NCBI GenBank assembly: GCA_027579435.1
Contig: JANBPK010000811.1
Location: forward strand, 124,001 to 188,000
Direction of reading: 5' to 3'
DNA: 64,000 nucleotides
From: Candolleomyces eurysporus
Lineage: Eukaryota; Basidiomycota; Agaricomycetes; Agaricales; Psathyrellaceae
A model generated the notes under the pieces. That model was not told where the DNA came from. It searched no databases and worked only from the letters and a program-made list of their open reading frames with translations. The position numbers and the translations under genes are program-made. The stretch's first letter is position 1. Each line of letters opens with the position of its first letter. Positions 46,379-57,505 of this stretch are shown here, piece after piece.

Positions 46379-47855
46379 TTCATCCGCAGAACCCGGTACA
46401 AACAACTTCGCGCTGTTATACTGCGGACAGACATGATGGTCTCATTAAAGAAGGTGCTACCAGAAACGTGCAGAATCGAAAGCTGGGACTCAGAACTAGT
46501 ATGACAAAGTACTAGAGGGCGTCATGGACTCTTGAGAGTCTTCCACTTGACAAGTAGGTCACACACACTATATACGTCCACTGACGCAACTGTGCATACA
46601 CGGGCACCGCACAGATGCTTCAAGCGTCATAATCGCTCGCCCACTTGTCCTCTTTTGTTGCCGTCATTCACGCAGGAAGTCGCTCTAGTACGGCCCCGTT
46701 CCACTTCAACGTACGTTCCGAACGGATAAACGGGACCTGGGTCTTTCGACTCTTTTCTCTGGACACTGTCCAAACTCCTCTCTTTTCGCCAGATAATACC
46801 CGCATTTAGTATGTTGGCTTTGCAAAGCAACGCTGTTGCCACTTCTCGGTGTTACAAAAGCGTGGGTACGCAATAGCTTGGCTGGGTACGTGTGGGTGGG
46901 AATCACGGCACTTGTGGGATTCGGTTGGGTGTTAATGGGACACACAGGATAGTGCTGCGCCGGTCGTCTTACAACGTGGAAGTGATCGTGGAGCTGCAAC
47001 GGCTCGGCTCCGTACAGGCAGGACACCTCAAGCAACCCCGTTTCTAGTCCTTTCAGTTCGAAAGGATGTCTTCTCAAGGCATTATTCGCTCTGTTTGCTC
47101 ATATCATTCTTCCTGGATGCTGAACTTGTGATCTTAAAATTTTGAGCCGCAGAACTGGATGCTGGGATATTCCCTCGCAAAGACCGGACTCGCACTGAAG
47201 CCATTAACCCCTGCGATCTATGCCTGCCTCCGACACCACGACGCTTGTCTTCTTTCCACTTTTATTTGCTTCGCGTGACAACTCCTGTTCCTCTGCTGCG
47301 TCGCTACCTTTCGTGACTAGGCAGTCCGTCGTGGAGTCGAAGGTCTATATGCCCGGTTGCTTTTCCTTCCAGTGCAGCTGCAGATCCTTCGGGGCTGGCA
47401 GCAGACATTCTTTCTCGAGGCACAGTTGGACACTATAGCAACCCTCTGGCTATGCCGCATGTGATCTTTTGTCGATAGGCTCGCTGGATTGTGGAAGTTG
47501 GATGATCGATACGGATAGGACCAGCGTAAGGTCCGATACGAGTGGAAGGTGGTTTGCGCTCCCCGCAGGCGAGTCCGTGCAAGATTGCCGGATACGATCG
47601 TTGGCGTTGCTGTGGGACGAGGCGAGCGTTGGGCATTCAATAGATCGTTTACTCTGGTTTCTGAAGGTGTCATGCATCTCTGGTTCACTGCCTTGGCGTG
47701 GTGTCACGGAGGGAAAGATCGTGATCCCTTGGGGTCGCGGTTTATTACCGCTGGAGCAAGCTGCAGATTTAACGCGTTATCTGAAGGAGGGGGAGTCACC
47801 GAGCTCGAGAGTGCGTCGAGTGTCTTCTGGGTTCTGCCCAATTTTTCGACCCAGC

Positions 47856-47892
47856 TTCTTTCTTTCTTTCTTTTCTTTCTTTTTTTTTTTTT
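47856..47892 (+). repeat. Polypyrimidine TTTC/T tract
   Basis: Repeated tttc units followed by a run of thirteen or more T. Simple-sequence DNA; no function assigned. Confidence 0.8.
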
Positions 47893-49289
47893 CGACATTT
47901 TCCACCTTCGTGGTGTTCCCCTTCGATCCCCCGGGATTGGTGAGATTTTGGTTCGTCGTACTCTATACGCTTATCACGATGCTCACGATTCCCTCTAACC
48001 TGATGTAGTCTTGGATTTTAAACCCACAACGCGGGGCGCAGCTGACCTCGCGGTAGCCTCGACCCTCTAATGGTGTCTTTGCGTCTAGACCCCTTTCTTC
48101 CCGCTATGGTCCCTTGTGTCTCAGGTGTTTGGCGATTTGGTTGTTTAGCCATAGCTGTGGCTGCTTTACGTCCTTTCACTGTGACCTTCCGGATTGGCAC
48201 ATTTTTAAAGTTCTGGGAGGATCTTCGGCAACTAAATTCACAACGTGGCTGCTGCGCGGTCGAGCCAGCGTCCCGTGGATTACTTCTTTGCCATGTGTTT
48301 GACGAAGACGGCAATCTGCCCTCAATGGAGGTCACTTCCAAAGCCCTCTGAGTATATACTCTGCTCGGCTCGACCAGATGACTTAATTCCTTCATACCGC
48401 TGCCCACGACGCAGCACGCCACCATCCTCCAAGCTTCCTGTCTTATTCGCGTTGCCGAAAGTTCCTCCCAGTGCTAGGCAGGAGCACTTTCTTTTAGGGA
48501 GGACAAGTACTTCTTGGTCCTTCGAGACACTTTTTTGGCGAAGACTATGATCCCGAGACTCCGACTAGGGTTCTGGTTTCATGCCTATTTTGACGGAGTT
48601 AACCGCTGGTGATAGACAGGGAGTCAAACAACGGTCATTCAATCTGAACCCTGCAGTCGGTCGCCGGGGAATTTTGAACTGAAATCTACTTCCCGTAACT
48701 CGCGCCGCTTGATTGCTGAATAGGACATTCAGCGGCGAGGTGGAAGAACTTTACCTTTTAAATTGACCGGCACGACGTCTCCGATCTTGATGCCATCGGT
48801 GCCTCACCGTTTGATTTTGAGCATCTGGTCTTCAGTCGCCTTTCTTGAATGGTCCCGTTTACAATAATAGGATGGAGCATCCATTTATTCGCGCTGGCCT
48901 GCAGGTGGACGCCCTGTGCTCCACTCAGCTTTTAACCTTGTTTAACGATTTCAAATTGAAGCTCAACACTGCCGCGTGTTCATGTCTTCCCGTCAGCCAC
49001 TCTCGCTTCTTCTTCCTTACTCCGGACCCTAACATTGAGGGACGATTACATAGGATCTTGATCCAAAAACATGCAGCGTGCGTGCGTCTAATAATGACAT
49101 ATATACGGTGAGTTGCATCGATTTCTCACCGGTCTGCGTCTTGGCCCCTTGGCTCCGAGCCCTTCTCGCTGATCTACGTGCCACTCACGATAGACGTCCC
49201 TGTGCCCGTGCCTGTATATCGATTCAATTCGGCTTTGTGGCGTCTTGACGCTCGTTTGACGATCCGTGACACGGCGATTGGGACGTATC

Positions 49290-50947
49290 ATGGGGGTAAA
49301 CGAGCCCAAGGAAAGGATCGTTCTGGCTTCGGCGATGGTGGGTAGTTTTCTTCGTTTTGATCATACAATCTGGACACGGTCTGATTTGATCTCATTATGA
49401 TGTTCGAAATTTGAAGGTCCAGTGTATCTTGCACGGTTTGTCGAGCCCTTGCACTCTCTGTCGATTCGTTCGTTTACGATAATGGGTGTATGCTCGAAAT
49501 TGAAAATTTGGTACAGGATTTTACACTTTGATGTTCATCGCATCTGCGGGGTTCACAGTTATACTGAAACCAGCCCATAAATGGACCCTTTTCGGAATCA
49601 ATGTTTTCATGTATTTGGTGGTGAGCGCGGCGTCTGTTTTCGACGTGATCGTCGTTGTCGTAGGCGCTACCGACGCAGACGACAGCACACTGGGATACCC
49701 CGACAATTTGCTGAGGATTCGCTTGTCGCTCGATATGGTTACATCGTGCGTGAAGTCCTTTTATTATCCGTGTCTGTTGCTTTTTTGTTAATGGCGTTTC
49801 GCTTGAAGAGCCGTCTCCCAGTGTTTAGTGGTGAGTCTGGTGATGCGAAAACGCAAATTCACCGTGATGATATCTTGCCTAGGTCTGGAGGCTCCTTCGA
49901 CTGTGGAATAGGATGACATGCGTCGCTCGTGTGGCTTGGTTCGCTACCTTTTGCCTGACCGGTACGTCGGCTATGTAACAATCGTTCTTCTTTTCGATAA
50001 CACGCTCTCATGGACATAGCGTATGGTTTCACCATCGCTTACTGGCGAGAGAGTGGATCTCTGGATTTCTTGTACGGCACGATATACAGAAAGCTCAGAT
50101 TCTCTTTCATGGCTGCCCTTGGAGGATTGATCGGTGCGTGGGGGTTAGCAACCATTCATACCCCTTCATCTTAACTTGAAGTATGTTCTTATTGGCAGCT
50201 GGAAGAACGTACTGGATGTCGAGACAACTGAAGGCGCTGCATGGTCCACATGTTAGAACAAGGGCTTATACCCGCCTTGGCGCATTGTATGTAACAAAAT
50301 CCATTCAAATTGACCATGGTTCTGACCCAAGCTTTCCTTGCGCCCAGCGCTGACGGAGGGGTTCTTCTCACTATGTTCCTTCTTATTGACCTTGAGCTTC
50401 GGATCGTGAGTCTCTCCCGAACCGCGTACTCCTTTTGACTGGCATTGACAACCGTTCTTTAGCACGTTATCCGCTCTCTCCTACCTCAAATGGCCGTAGG
50501 TCTTTCCGGGTCTATTATAAGTACTAGCCGCTCAAGCGTGTCGATGTATAGGGCCTAGCCTCGGCTTGCATTCTGTTCCAAGAGGCTGTCGGAAGAGCTG
50601 CCCAAGACATTGAAGTCATAACGAGCGAAACCGCCGATCGAACCAACACGACACCCGTGCTGGATACGATATTCAGCACTCCGGGCGTGTCTCTGCAGGC
50701 AGGGGCGACTCGGACGAGGATAGCAGGCTCTGATTCGTCCTCTATCGATCGCGAGTACAATTACAATTCACGGGGAGAGGATAGAGACAGCGGTTTACTT
50801 GGCGCTGTGAGTACATTCTTGCGTCAATATTTCTTCGAATTTTGACGAGGTACTAACGTGAATCGCCACAAACAGGACTTGCATGTCGGGGAGAAGGATC
50901 GGAGGTCGAGATCCGTCATTTCGGTGATTACTGGAAGGTACGAGTGA
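49290..50947 (+). CDS. Multi-pass membrane protein, fungal family of unknown function
   Basis: Several short exons can be read. They are MGVNEPKERIVLASAM (from 49290); VQCILHG spliced to FYTLMFIASAGFTVILKPAH (about 49520-49750); a 7-TM-like central part with VWRLLRLWNRMTCVARVAWF (about 49883-49960) and YGFTIAYWRESGSLDFLYG; a helix VLLTMFLLIDLELRI; then GLASACILFQEAVGRAAQDI; and a polar Ser/Arg/Asp-rich C-terminus ending VISVITGRYE at 50947. The helix pattern fits the large agaricomycete family of 7-TM-like proteins unrelated to the one at 11.9 kb. One junction (around 49750-49882) could not be resolved in frame, so an indel or a missed exon is possible. No function is proposed. Confidence 0.55.
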
Positions 50948-51899
50948 TTCTGGAAGGTACACTTTTGCGTGGAGAAGGGCTGGTCCTCTTCGCTCGGACA
51001 TTCTAAAGGAGATGTTTCCGTTGGGTTATCGTTGACGATCGGACCATGTGGATGTCGAGATTGAACGTCGGTCGATTATCTGTGTCTGTGTAGTAATGCT
51101 TGCACTGACCTTATCGGAAGAAAATGGGCATCCAGACCTCAGCGAATGGCATCAGATAAGTCCAAGGAGCAGGGACGTAGTGAATCCAACTTAATAACGA
51201 ACATTGTCAGAGCCGTTGGACAGGGCGAAGGTTACGTTTGCCGTTCGGGATATATCTTCGATTTGAAGATCAGGGAGTTGGTCGTCACCAGCTTCTTGAG
51301 CAGACCAGACCCGCCAATCCCGTCCGCCTATAGGTAGATCATATCGTCAGCTACTATGTCGAATAGGAAAGAAACAGAAAACCTGCATTAATCACATATT
51401 TAACCTTGGAAAAGCGTAAACTGATGTGTACCCTCCAAAATATGGCACACATCCTCGGGATACATGGTAGCTTCTGCAAAAATGCAACATCTGTCGCAGG
51501 ATTGATCCTAGATCTCCTCAATCTCCTTGAACTCCTCACCGGTTCCGTCTTGAACACATTCGCACTCAAAATAGCCATTTTNCCCCCCAATCTTATTCGC
51601 CGGCTGCATAAAGTGGTCTCTGTAGGCGTTCTACCGGAGGTTGGCGCGTCCATGAAAGATACCTGTGTTCGGTCCTCACCATAACAGCTCGTCGTCGACT
51701 TTCTCGTCAAACGGTGGGTTTTCCGAGCGGGGAAGGACCTCCTTGCCAAAAGCTGTAGGACTGAGGCATCCGGATATTGTGACGCACGCTCCTGGAGCAG
51801 TGCGAGAAGTCCGTAACATGGCTACTTGGGGTGTGGGACTGGTACAGCGCCCGAGGAGCTGCCCATGAATAAGGAGGTGGTTTGTATGCTCATGAACAT
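50948..51899. other. Intergenic
   Basis: The 3' flank of the membrane-protein gene followed by AT-rich DNA. A 63-codon open frame at 51146-51337 has no recognised homology. An N beside T and C runs lies at 51582. Nothing supported. Confidence 0.4.
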
Positions 51900-52605
51900 G
51901 ACATCGTCGTCAACGAAGGATTTCTTGTTGGAAAGTGTTGGTTATTTTTTGAGGTCGATCGGGTGTTGTCGGACGGTGAGTATGGAGGGTAGGAGTACTT
52001 CCGGCTGTAACCTGCGATCTTGAATAGAGCCTTCCGTTCGAGGTATGAGGGCCATAGCCGCTTCAAAATATCGCAAAGGCCCAGAAGGGTCGACAAGAGA
52101 TCAACTCTCATTGAGCAGGGAAGTTATTACGGGTCTAATTCTGCGAATGCGAAATAAGACTCAGCTCCAGGAAAGACAATAGGGATCTTGGTATGTACAC
52201 CGTCTTACAAGGGATTTTGTCCGATGTCGCAAGGCTAGCTACCTATCCTCCACGCCAGACTTAAGCCCCCCGGGATCTTATCTTCAAACCAATAAAGTCA
52301 TATTCGATATCGCGGGTCCTTGCAAGAAACGGAAAAGTATTGAGAGATTGGAAGTTGGAGGGTAATTGAGGAAAACAAATGAACATTTGCAAATCCGAGG
52401 TTTGACCGAGCCCATTAGCGTTGTTGACGTCAAGCAGAGGTAAATGTTTGGATCAAACGAAACTAGTATACACTGATCCCTCCCATATCGTGCCAGCATC
52501 TGCCCATCGATTTCTTTCATCTCCCCTCATCTGTGCCGTGTCTTCCATTGTTCTCTCCACATGTGTCTTCAACGTACCACCTGGCTATACGGCCTTGTTG
52601 CGTGT

Positions 52606-53697
52606 TTAGCTGCAAGTACGTTCCTTTTCGCTTACAGGCCAGCTTTTGCTTATCCTTTCGTTTTGTCTTGCTCTTTTAGCCGGGCTGTTTCGATTCTTGA
52701 ACTTGTCCTTCTTCCTCTTGGTGGAGGAGCCAGAGGAAGATGGGGTTACGCCACCACTGCGATAATGGTCGCCATGTTTCTGATTGATGTTCTGGGGGTG
52801 ATTGTCGTGGTAATCGACCTGCTCAGCCTGTTGCTGCAGCAGCGTCCCTCGACGATGTTCCTCAGACCGTTGATAAGACAACTGGTCCGAGCTGTTCACT
52901 GGAGGATTTGGTCGTGCCTTCCAGGATCTTGATTTGCGTTCTTTCTTCTGGCCTTTCCCTTGGGTTCCTGCAGCTGGTGATGGTGGCATCATATCGTGTC
53001 CTTCTGTTGCCTCCGGTGGCGTTTGCATCCTTTGGACCCATGGTGCCTGCTGGTAGGGACTTTCTGGTAGAGTTGTCTTTGACATCAGCTCCAGCAAAGA
53101 CTTGTACGCTTGAATCTCGAGATGAGCCTCAAGTTCTTGTCGCCAGTTGGCTAAAGTCTGATACCATAACAGCATGCCCTCAGTTGTGGAAGGAGTGGTC
53201 TGACCGGAGGGTAGGGCGTTCAAGGCAATTGCGGTTGTTGGGACATGGTTGGGAGCACCGTTGAATGGATGAGCTGGCATTTCAGAAGCAGAACATTCTG
53301 TGCTGGTTCCCGTCTGACGCTTGAAAGGAGGTTGGGTAGGCTGAGAAGGGGCACTCTGAAGGCCTGTACCTCTTGAATTAGGGATATTGTGTTGTACGAC
53401 GGGATGATGTAGAGTGTTGGTTATGGTTGCTGCCAACAAGGTGTTCGGTCCTGGAAATTTGACATGGTCACTGTTCATCCTTGAAACGTGGAATTGCCCA
53501 GAGTAGGTACCATCGGTTACGGGCGGTTGTCGCATAAAATAATAATTTGCTGTACCAATGTTGGTTTGATGAAAATCACCCATGGAAAAGTCGTGAGCAC
53601 CGGGGAGAAATGACTGGCGTGGAACGTGCACTGTTGGTCCTGGTGCGTCAGTGTCGTTAGGACTCCCCGTTCTGGGCAGCAGGCTGGACCGCGACAA
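52606..53697 (-). CDS. P1: NACHT-less protein sharing the NLR-E N-terminus
   Basis: An open frame of about 363 codons. The first ~110 residues match NLR-E residues ~130-235 in order: SRSSLLPRTGSPNDTDAPG, SFLPGAHDFSMGDFHQTNIG (motif, residues 29-48), then SGQFHVSR and FPGPNTLLAATITNTLHH, which aligns with FPGWKALLAETAPNALHD of NLR-E. Homology stops just where NLR-E enters its NACHT domain. P1 continues into a helical segment (WRQELEAHLEIQAYKSLLEL) and a basic, Ser/Gln-rich tail (SSSGSSTKRKKDKFKNR). It is probably disordered and possibly nuclear. The frame begins at a non-ATG codon because upstream sequence homologous to P2 carries indels, so the true start may be lost or spliced from upstream. 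Function unknown. Confidence 0.5.
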   Translation of the reverse strand: MSRSSLLPRTGSPNDTDAPGPTVHVPRQSFLPGAHDFSMGDFHQTNIGTANYYFMRQPPVTDGTYSGQFHVSRMNSDHVKFPGPNTLLAATITNTLHHPVVQHNIPNSRGTGLQSAPSQPTQPPFKRQTGTSTECSASEMPAHPFNGAPNHVPTTAIALNALPSGQTTPSTTEGMLLWYQTLANWRQELEAHLEIQAYKSLLELMSKTTLPESPYQQAPWVQRMQTPPEATEGHDMMPPSPAAGTQGKGQKKERKSRSWKARPNPPVNSSDQLSYQRSEEHRRGTLLQQQAEQVDYHDNHPQNINQKHGDHYRSGGVTPSSSGSSTKRKKDKFKNRNSPAKRARQNERISKSWPVSEKERTCS

Positions 53698-54751
53698 TCC
53701 CGGGTCGTGGGGAAAGGCAGAGGTGTGTTCGCTTCGGCAGCGGGACAGGACGTGGGTCCTGCGCCGTGTTGGGGAGGGAAACGATGAGTACCTGACGTGG
53801 TATCACCAAGGGCTATGCCTTGAGTACAGGACGATGACGGCTGCTCGTTCGCATCCTCTCTTGGAGGTTGGGGTGGGCACGGCCAAACCCTGTGAGGGGT
53901 TGTGGGAAGGCTTCAGGCTATGGAGATAAGACTTGAACGAGGAAGCGGTGGGTATGCTGTTATGGATCCTGAAGCTGATGTCGTCGTCAATGAAGGTTTT
54001 CTTATTGGTAAGAGTTGGTTGTTTTTGGAGGTCGACGGGGTATTGTCGGCTGGTGAGTCCGAAGGGCAGGAATCCTTCCGGCCGTTCCCTACGATTCTGG
54101 ATAGAGCCTTCCGTTCGGAGTATGAAGGCCCATAGCCGCCTCAAATATTCACAAGGGCTCAGAAGAATCGACAAGATTGATTCTCATTGAGCAGGGAAGT
54201 CACTACGAGTCTAATTCTGCGAATACGAAATAAGAATCATACAAGGGCTTTTGTCCGATGTCGCAAGGCTATCGATGGCATACAGGCGGAGGCTCGCATT
54301 TGCTAGTATTCTCCCGCCTTGCACCCTGCACGCCAGACTTAGGCCCCCTGAAATCTTGGCTTAGACTCGGAAGCCAATGAAGGTAGATTCTGCACTGCGG
54401 GTCGTTTCAAGAAACAGAAATATTTCGAGGAATTGGAAGTTGAAGGGTAAACAAAGAAAACAAATGAACGTTCGGATGAACGCCGTTGAGATTCGAGGTT
54501 TGGCCGTGACTTCAGACAGAGGTACAAGTTTGGATCAAACGAAACTAGTATACACTGATNCCCCCCATCAATGCCGTGCCAGTGTCCGAGTCCCATTGAT
54601 TTCTTTCATCTCCCCCATTTCCACTCATATGTGCTGTGTCCTCCATTGTTTTCTCTGCATATGTCTTCAACGTATTGCCTGGCTATACGCCCTTGTTGCC
54701 TGCTTAGTTACAAGCAGATTCCTTTCGCTTTCGGGCCTTCCTAAGTTCCGG

Positions 54752-55540
54752 CTACTGCTCATCCTTTCGTGATGGCCACCTCTTTCGTCTTGGTCTTTCG
54801 GCCTGATCTTCAAACTTGTCCCTCTTCCTCTTGGTAGATGAGCCAGAGGAAGATGGGTTCATGCCATCATCGTGATAACAGTCGCCGTTTTTCTGATTGA
54901 TGTTCTGGGAGTGCTTGCCAGGGTTATCGACCTGCTCAGCCGGTTGCTGCCGCAGTGTCCCTTGATGATAATCTTCAGACCGTTGAGAAGACAACTGATC
55001 TGGGCTGTTCACTGGAGGGTTTGGTTGTCCCTTCCTGGGTATTATCTTGGGTTTTTTCTTCCAGCCTTTCCTTTGCATTTCTGCAGCTGGTGATGGTGTC
55101 GAAACATTTATTGTCACCCAGGCCTGTTTGGCGTAAATGTTGGTTTGGTTCAAAGCGCCCATGGAAAAGTCATGGGCGCCAGAGAAAAATGAGGTGTTTG
55201 GAATGGGCACCATTGGTCCTGGTGCATTAGTGTTGTTAGGACTTCCCATTCCCGATGGCAGGCTGGATGGTGACAATCCAGGGTCGTGGGGGGAAGGGGG
55301 AGGTGTGTTTACTTTGGTGGTGGGACAGGCGGTAGGCCATGCATGGTTGGGAGGAATATGAGGAGAAGCTGACATGGTGTCAACTACAGTTATGTCTTGA
55401 GTACAGGATGATGGCAGGGGCTTGTTGATCGAACTTTCATTCCCTCTTGGAGGTTGGGGTGTGTTCACTGCCGGAGCATGTGAAGGGTTGTAGATAGGAT
55501 TTCCAGCAGCCTTTACTCTGCAACGTTTTTTGCCAGGCAT
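54752..55540 (-). CDS. P2: shorter NACHT-less paralogue of P1
   Basis: An open frame of 262 codons from ATG (MPGKKRCRVKAAGNPIYNPS). The Pro/Ser-rich N-terminus aligns with the NLR-E N-terminus (PPSPHDPGLSPSSLPSG and PFPSHQDLISSSSSLLPR). The motif is SFFSGAHDFSMGALNQTNI at residues 117-135. A deletion then joins it directly to the tail shared with P1: QPNPPVNSPDQLSSQRSED, NINQKNGDCY and SSSGSSTKRKRDKFED. The frame is intact. An N at 54560 lies downstream. It is most likely a disordered protein with a basic tail. Its relation to NLR-E suggests a partner or by-product of the NLR. Confidence 0.55.
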   Translation of the reverse strand: MPGKKRCRVKAAGNPIYNPSHAPAVNTPQPPRGNESSINKPLPSSCTQDITVVDTMSASPHIPPNHAWPTACPTTKVNTPPPSPHDPGLSPSSLPSGMGSPNNTNAPGPMVPIPNTSFFSGAHDFSMGALNQTNIYAKQAWVTINVSTPSPAAEMQRKGWKKKPKIIPRKGQPNPPVNSPDQLSSQRSEDYHQGTLRQQPAEQVDNPGKHSQNINQKNGDCYHDDGMNPSSSGSSTKRKRDKFEDQAERPRRKRWPSRKDEQ

Positions 55541-56599
55541 TGGTGAACCTGGTAAGATGGGAGTAGAAGGGGGGTCTTCCTTGATACAGAAGATGGGTAG
55601 GCTACCTTTATACCCAGATATATGCCGAATGCAGCCGAGTCCATGAGTCCATGAGAGTCAGGATGGTGACTCACTCCTGTTCTGGAGCGTTCTAGAAAAT
55701 GGAGATGGAATGGAGAGTCAAGCCTGGGCAGCTGCACACATTCCTCAATACAGAGATAGTCCATGAGAGTCTCACTCCCGTTCTGGAGAATGGAGATGGA
55801 AGGAGTCAACGGTGAGTGCGCACATGGCGTGCTCTCCACAGCACTACTCCTTTTATAGCTAAATGCAAAATGTAGATGCTTTATTTTTTTCTGGCTGTTC
55901 GCCTTTTCTGAATAAGCCAACAAAAATGGCGACATGACGCTGTTCTGTAATTGAGCTTGGAGTTGAGTTTCCTCCGTTGACGACAATCTAAGGTGTTATC
56001 TGCTCTTCCCTCAAGTATAAGATGCACGTGCTCACCATTGCAACTGTGAGCATCTTGCACTCTGGGTGGATGTACATGTAGTTACCCACTGCAAGTAATN
56101 TGGGGGGGAGGAATTGAACTTGCAAAGCAGGGGTAGCTGAGAACTCGAACTCCGCCCATACTATCCAACGGCGAACATCCTGGTCACGATTCGGATTAAT
56201 GAGGTAGCTTAGATCAGGAAGGGTGCACGTTGGTAAAACTTCTAACGATTTTTGACCCTTTTGACACTTCCTTACATACGTGAGTGTCCTCTTCAATCAA
56301 GACTTATGGACTCAATTTGACTGCGGGGAACTAACCCTCCATATCACCGACGAAACCTAGACTGCGCTCAGAGTGACATGCATAATCAAGCTTCGAAGGA
56401 AGGCATTTCTTCTCTCACAGACACCGCATAATTCCTGGAACTACGAACTCCCGGATTGCCGACGATTGTCCGCATGTGCGCGCAGTACTTGCTGACACCG
56501 ATGACCCCAGCTGCCAATTAGCTGACAACGGCCCCTTCTTCTCTTCTTTAGCAGCTAGCTGAGCTCTGGGCAAGTTCCAGGATGTAACGGCGGTTGATA
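55541..56599. other. Intergenic with short internal repeats
   Basis: Upstream of P2. The phrases catgagagtc and gttctggag..gaatggagatgga recur within 55625-55800. An N beside a G run lies at 56100. Minus-strand 55990-56290 reads as a weakly protein-like stretch but has no start, partner exon or homology. Confidence 0.4.
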
Positions 56600-56800
56600 G
56601 CATGCCTCCGGGATGCCGCAAAAGAATGGATCGGGGTCTTCCCAGCACCTATCGTTGATATCCGTCTGCTTTCTCCTCACGACTCTCCCTCTCACGTTCG
56701 ATGTCCTGAAAACTCCACTGCGAAATCGAACCTTTCGTGAAGTACATGGGGCCCACCCAGGGCGACATTTTTCTTCGGTACGATCTAGTCATTAGCTTGC
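56600..56800 (+). pseudogene. Relic of the 5' part of the Trf4-like gene
   Basis: Matches 62085-62275 across the exon 1 end, the intron and the exon 2 start. Residues SGMPQKNGSGSSQHLS align with PWMPENDGSGFSKRLS, and LHCEIEPFVKYMGPTQGD with LRHEIAHFVDYMLPTKDE. The intron phrase attcgatgtcct is also shared. It breaks off at about 56800. It helps confirm the exon frames of the intact gene and marks a duplication breakpoint. Confidence 0.7.
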
Positions 56801-56899
56801 GGCAGCTTTTCATGCCCTATGCCTATTTATTGGCAAGAGGATCTTGAATTCCTTCTCGGTTTCAGACTCTCCTGACCTTACAGACCTCGCCCGTCGTTC

Positions 56900-57260
56900 A
56901 AATTTCAATGTGAGGGCCTCTATCTCCGACTCTTGTAGACCAGCCGTCTGTATTTTCCCCGCACTGGTCCCTCTGTCGCTTGGCAGAGGAGCTGGAGAAA
57001 GCTGATAATGCAATACTACTGTGATATTGGTCGCCAATCACCTGATTGTAGGCGTGTCAGGGATGATCAATGATTTTCGGGGTTGTAGCTCAGCCTATCG
57101 CTGGGGCTGACGATGTTCCTCAGTGCGTTGACGTGATAACTGGCCGTAGGTCATCAGGAGGATTTGGCTGCGACTTCCGGGGTATATTTAAACTCGGGCT
57201 CTTTCTTCTGGGCTTTCCTCGAGCTCCTAAGACCGACAGTGGCAGTGTGGAAGATAGGGA
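56900..57260 (-). pseudogene. Relic of the P1/P2 basic tail downstream of NLR-E
   Basis: Minus-strand pieces align with the C-terminal tail of P1/P2: IPRKSQPNPPDDL with IPRKGQPNPPVNSPDQL, and SSSSAKRQRDQC with SSGSSTKRKRDKFE. Frames are interrupted. It lies immediately downstream of the NLR-E stop codon. Confidence 0.6.
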
Positions 57261-57505
57261 GTAAACGACACAAGCTCCCATCAAGGACATAACGTGACGC
57301 CGGACCAGCCGCACGCTCTCAAGATCTCATTCATGCCATGGTTCTTACTTTTGCCCGAGTAAATAAATATAATATTAAGCACCCCTATTATCGGGAAACA
57401 TATAGAAGATATCATCACCACATTTTTGTAAATGCTGCAGCTATTTCATTACGATCCATGAAATAACGAAGAAGAACCGATGGGCTCCCTAGGACACCAT
57501 TGGGC

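Larger units (their letters stand above)
44994..49289. other. 4.3-kb region without recognisable genes
   Basis: Both strands were read. Open frames are short and have no protein-like composition or splice-linked partners. Contents noted: the NLR-D promoter side (44994-45300), Ns near 45868, 45885 and 45984, a 12-bp inverted repeat at 46299-46378, and a TTTC/poly-T tract at 47856-47892. Remnants too decayed to name may be present. Confidence 0.4.
51900..55540. repeat. Tandem duplication, ~2.1-kb unit (P1 and P2 genes)
   Basis: Sequence from about 51900 to 53697 recurs from about 53950 to 55540 in the same orientation, offset by roughly 2.05-2.1 kb. Examples are tgatgtcgtcgtcaatgaagg against acatcgtcgtcaacgaagg, and the aatagagccttccgttcg phrase. 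The second unit lacks about 0.5 kb of the P1 coding region. A third, decayed partial copy lies at 56900-57260. Confidence 0.75.

Noticed and set aside
46706..48425. Several 100-180 codon open frames on both strands
   Set aside because: They overlap each other, lack splice-linked partners and show no recognisable motif; likely chance in GC-balanced DNA.
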